Shown: in pieces, positions 5,163-5,247 of the stretch | Position numbering within the stretch: position 1 is the stretch's first letter | How the letters are laid out: each line of letters starts with the position of its first letter | NCBI GenBank assembly: GCA_938028175.1 | Contig: CALJAE010000178.1 | Location: forward strand, 1 to 5,247 | Direction of reading: 5' to 3' | DNA from: an uncultured Acidimicrobiales bacterium | GTDB taxonomy: Bacteria; Actinomycetota; Acidimicrobiia; Acidimicrobiales; SZUA-35 | DNA: 5,247 nucleotides | Notes under the pieces: model-generated | What the model was told of the DNA's origin: nothing | Database searches by the model: none | Seen by the model: only the letters and a program-made list of their open reading frames with translations | Translations under genes and position numbers: made by a program

Positions 5163-5247
5163 CTCCAACACCGATATAGTCAGCCTGCTCGGCGCTTAGC
5201 TTGGTTAGCTTCACTCCCAAAGAATCAAGATGAAGCCTCGCCACCTT
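5125..5247 (-). CDS. ahcY: S-adenosylhomocysteinase (adenosylhomocysteinase), C-terminal 40 residues
   Basis: The minus strand encodes the last 40 residues of AhcY, ending KPEHYRY-stop; the rest lies beyond the right edge. AhcY is a cytosolic, tetrameric, NAD-dependent enzyme that splits S-adenosylhomocysteine into adenosine and homocysteine, relieving product inhibition of methyltransferases. The motifs VARLHLDSLGVKLTKL, QADYIGV and GPFKPEHYRY are characteristic of the C-terminus. In the well-studied mammalian enzyme the lysine and first tyrosine of K-P-D-H-Y-R-Y reach into the neighbouring subunit and touch its NAD; both are kept here. The stop is TAG at 5127-5125. Directly downstream come two extra copies of this 3' end. 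The gene is convergent with the HNH gene. Confidence 0.93.
   Translation of the reverse strand, partial: KVARLHLDSLGVKLTKLSAEQADYIGVGVDGPFKPEHYRY

Overview
The window looks like chromosomal DNA from an actinomycetote (Actinobacteria) of moderate GC content. The main clue is a DUF222/13E12-type HNH endonuclease, a family found mostly in that phylum. Two genes that lack a Shine-Dalgarno sequence but have a TANNNT-type -10 box 6-7 nt before the start codon, as in leaderless actinobacterial transcripts, agree with this. The exact lineage cannot be named from this sequence.

Layout, left to right. (1) 3-614 (+) is the C-terminal half of a PLP-dependent aspartate/aromatic aminotransferase whose 5' part lies outside the window. 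(2) 640-1110 (+) follows after 25 nt with a good ribosome binding site and encodes a small four-helix membrane protein I do not recognise. (3) 1219-2034 (+) encodes a soluble 271-residue protein I do not recognise; it sits behind a 108-nt gap with a weak promoter and an inverted repeat. (4) 2121-2582 (+) is a membrane methyltransferase of the isoprenylcysteine carboxyl methyltransferase/PEMT-like type, starting at GTG. (5) 2602-3402 (+) is a GNAT acetyltransferase with an extra N-terminal domain. (6) 3403-3597 is a regulatory gap with a hairpin, a cluster of TTTCGTAAC-like repeats and a candidate promoter. (7) 3598-4908 (+) is the DUF222-HNH endonuclease-like protein. (8) 4909-5124 is a convergent intergenic region with hairpins, three 18-bp-spaced direct repeats and a 55-bp tandem repeat. 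(9) 5125-5247 (-) is the C-terminal end of S-adenosylhomocysteinase (ahcY), which runs out of the window.

The most unusual structure is at the right end. The last codons and 3' flank of ahcY are present as two additional, nearly identical 55-bp copies directly downstream of the gene. They still spell an AhcY-like tail ending in a stop codon, but all six differences from the real tail in the clearly homologous stretch change the amino acid. They lie between ahcY and the HNH gene. This may be debris of repeated recombination or integration at the ahcY 3' end, or plain tandem duplication followed by drift.

Functional links between the genes are weak. The methyltransferase would make S-adenosylhomocysteine, which AhcY hydrolyses, but the two genes are on opposite strands and about 2.5 kb apart, so no operon is implied. 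Most genes look like independent housekeeping or accessory units. No complete new multi-gene system can be demonstrated here.
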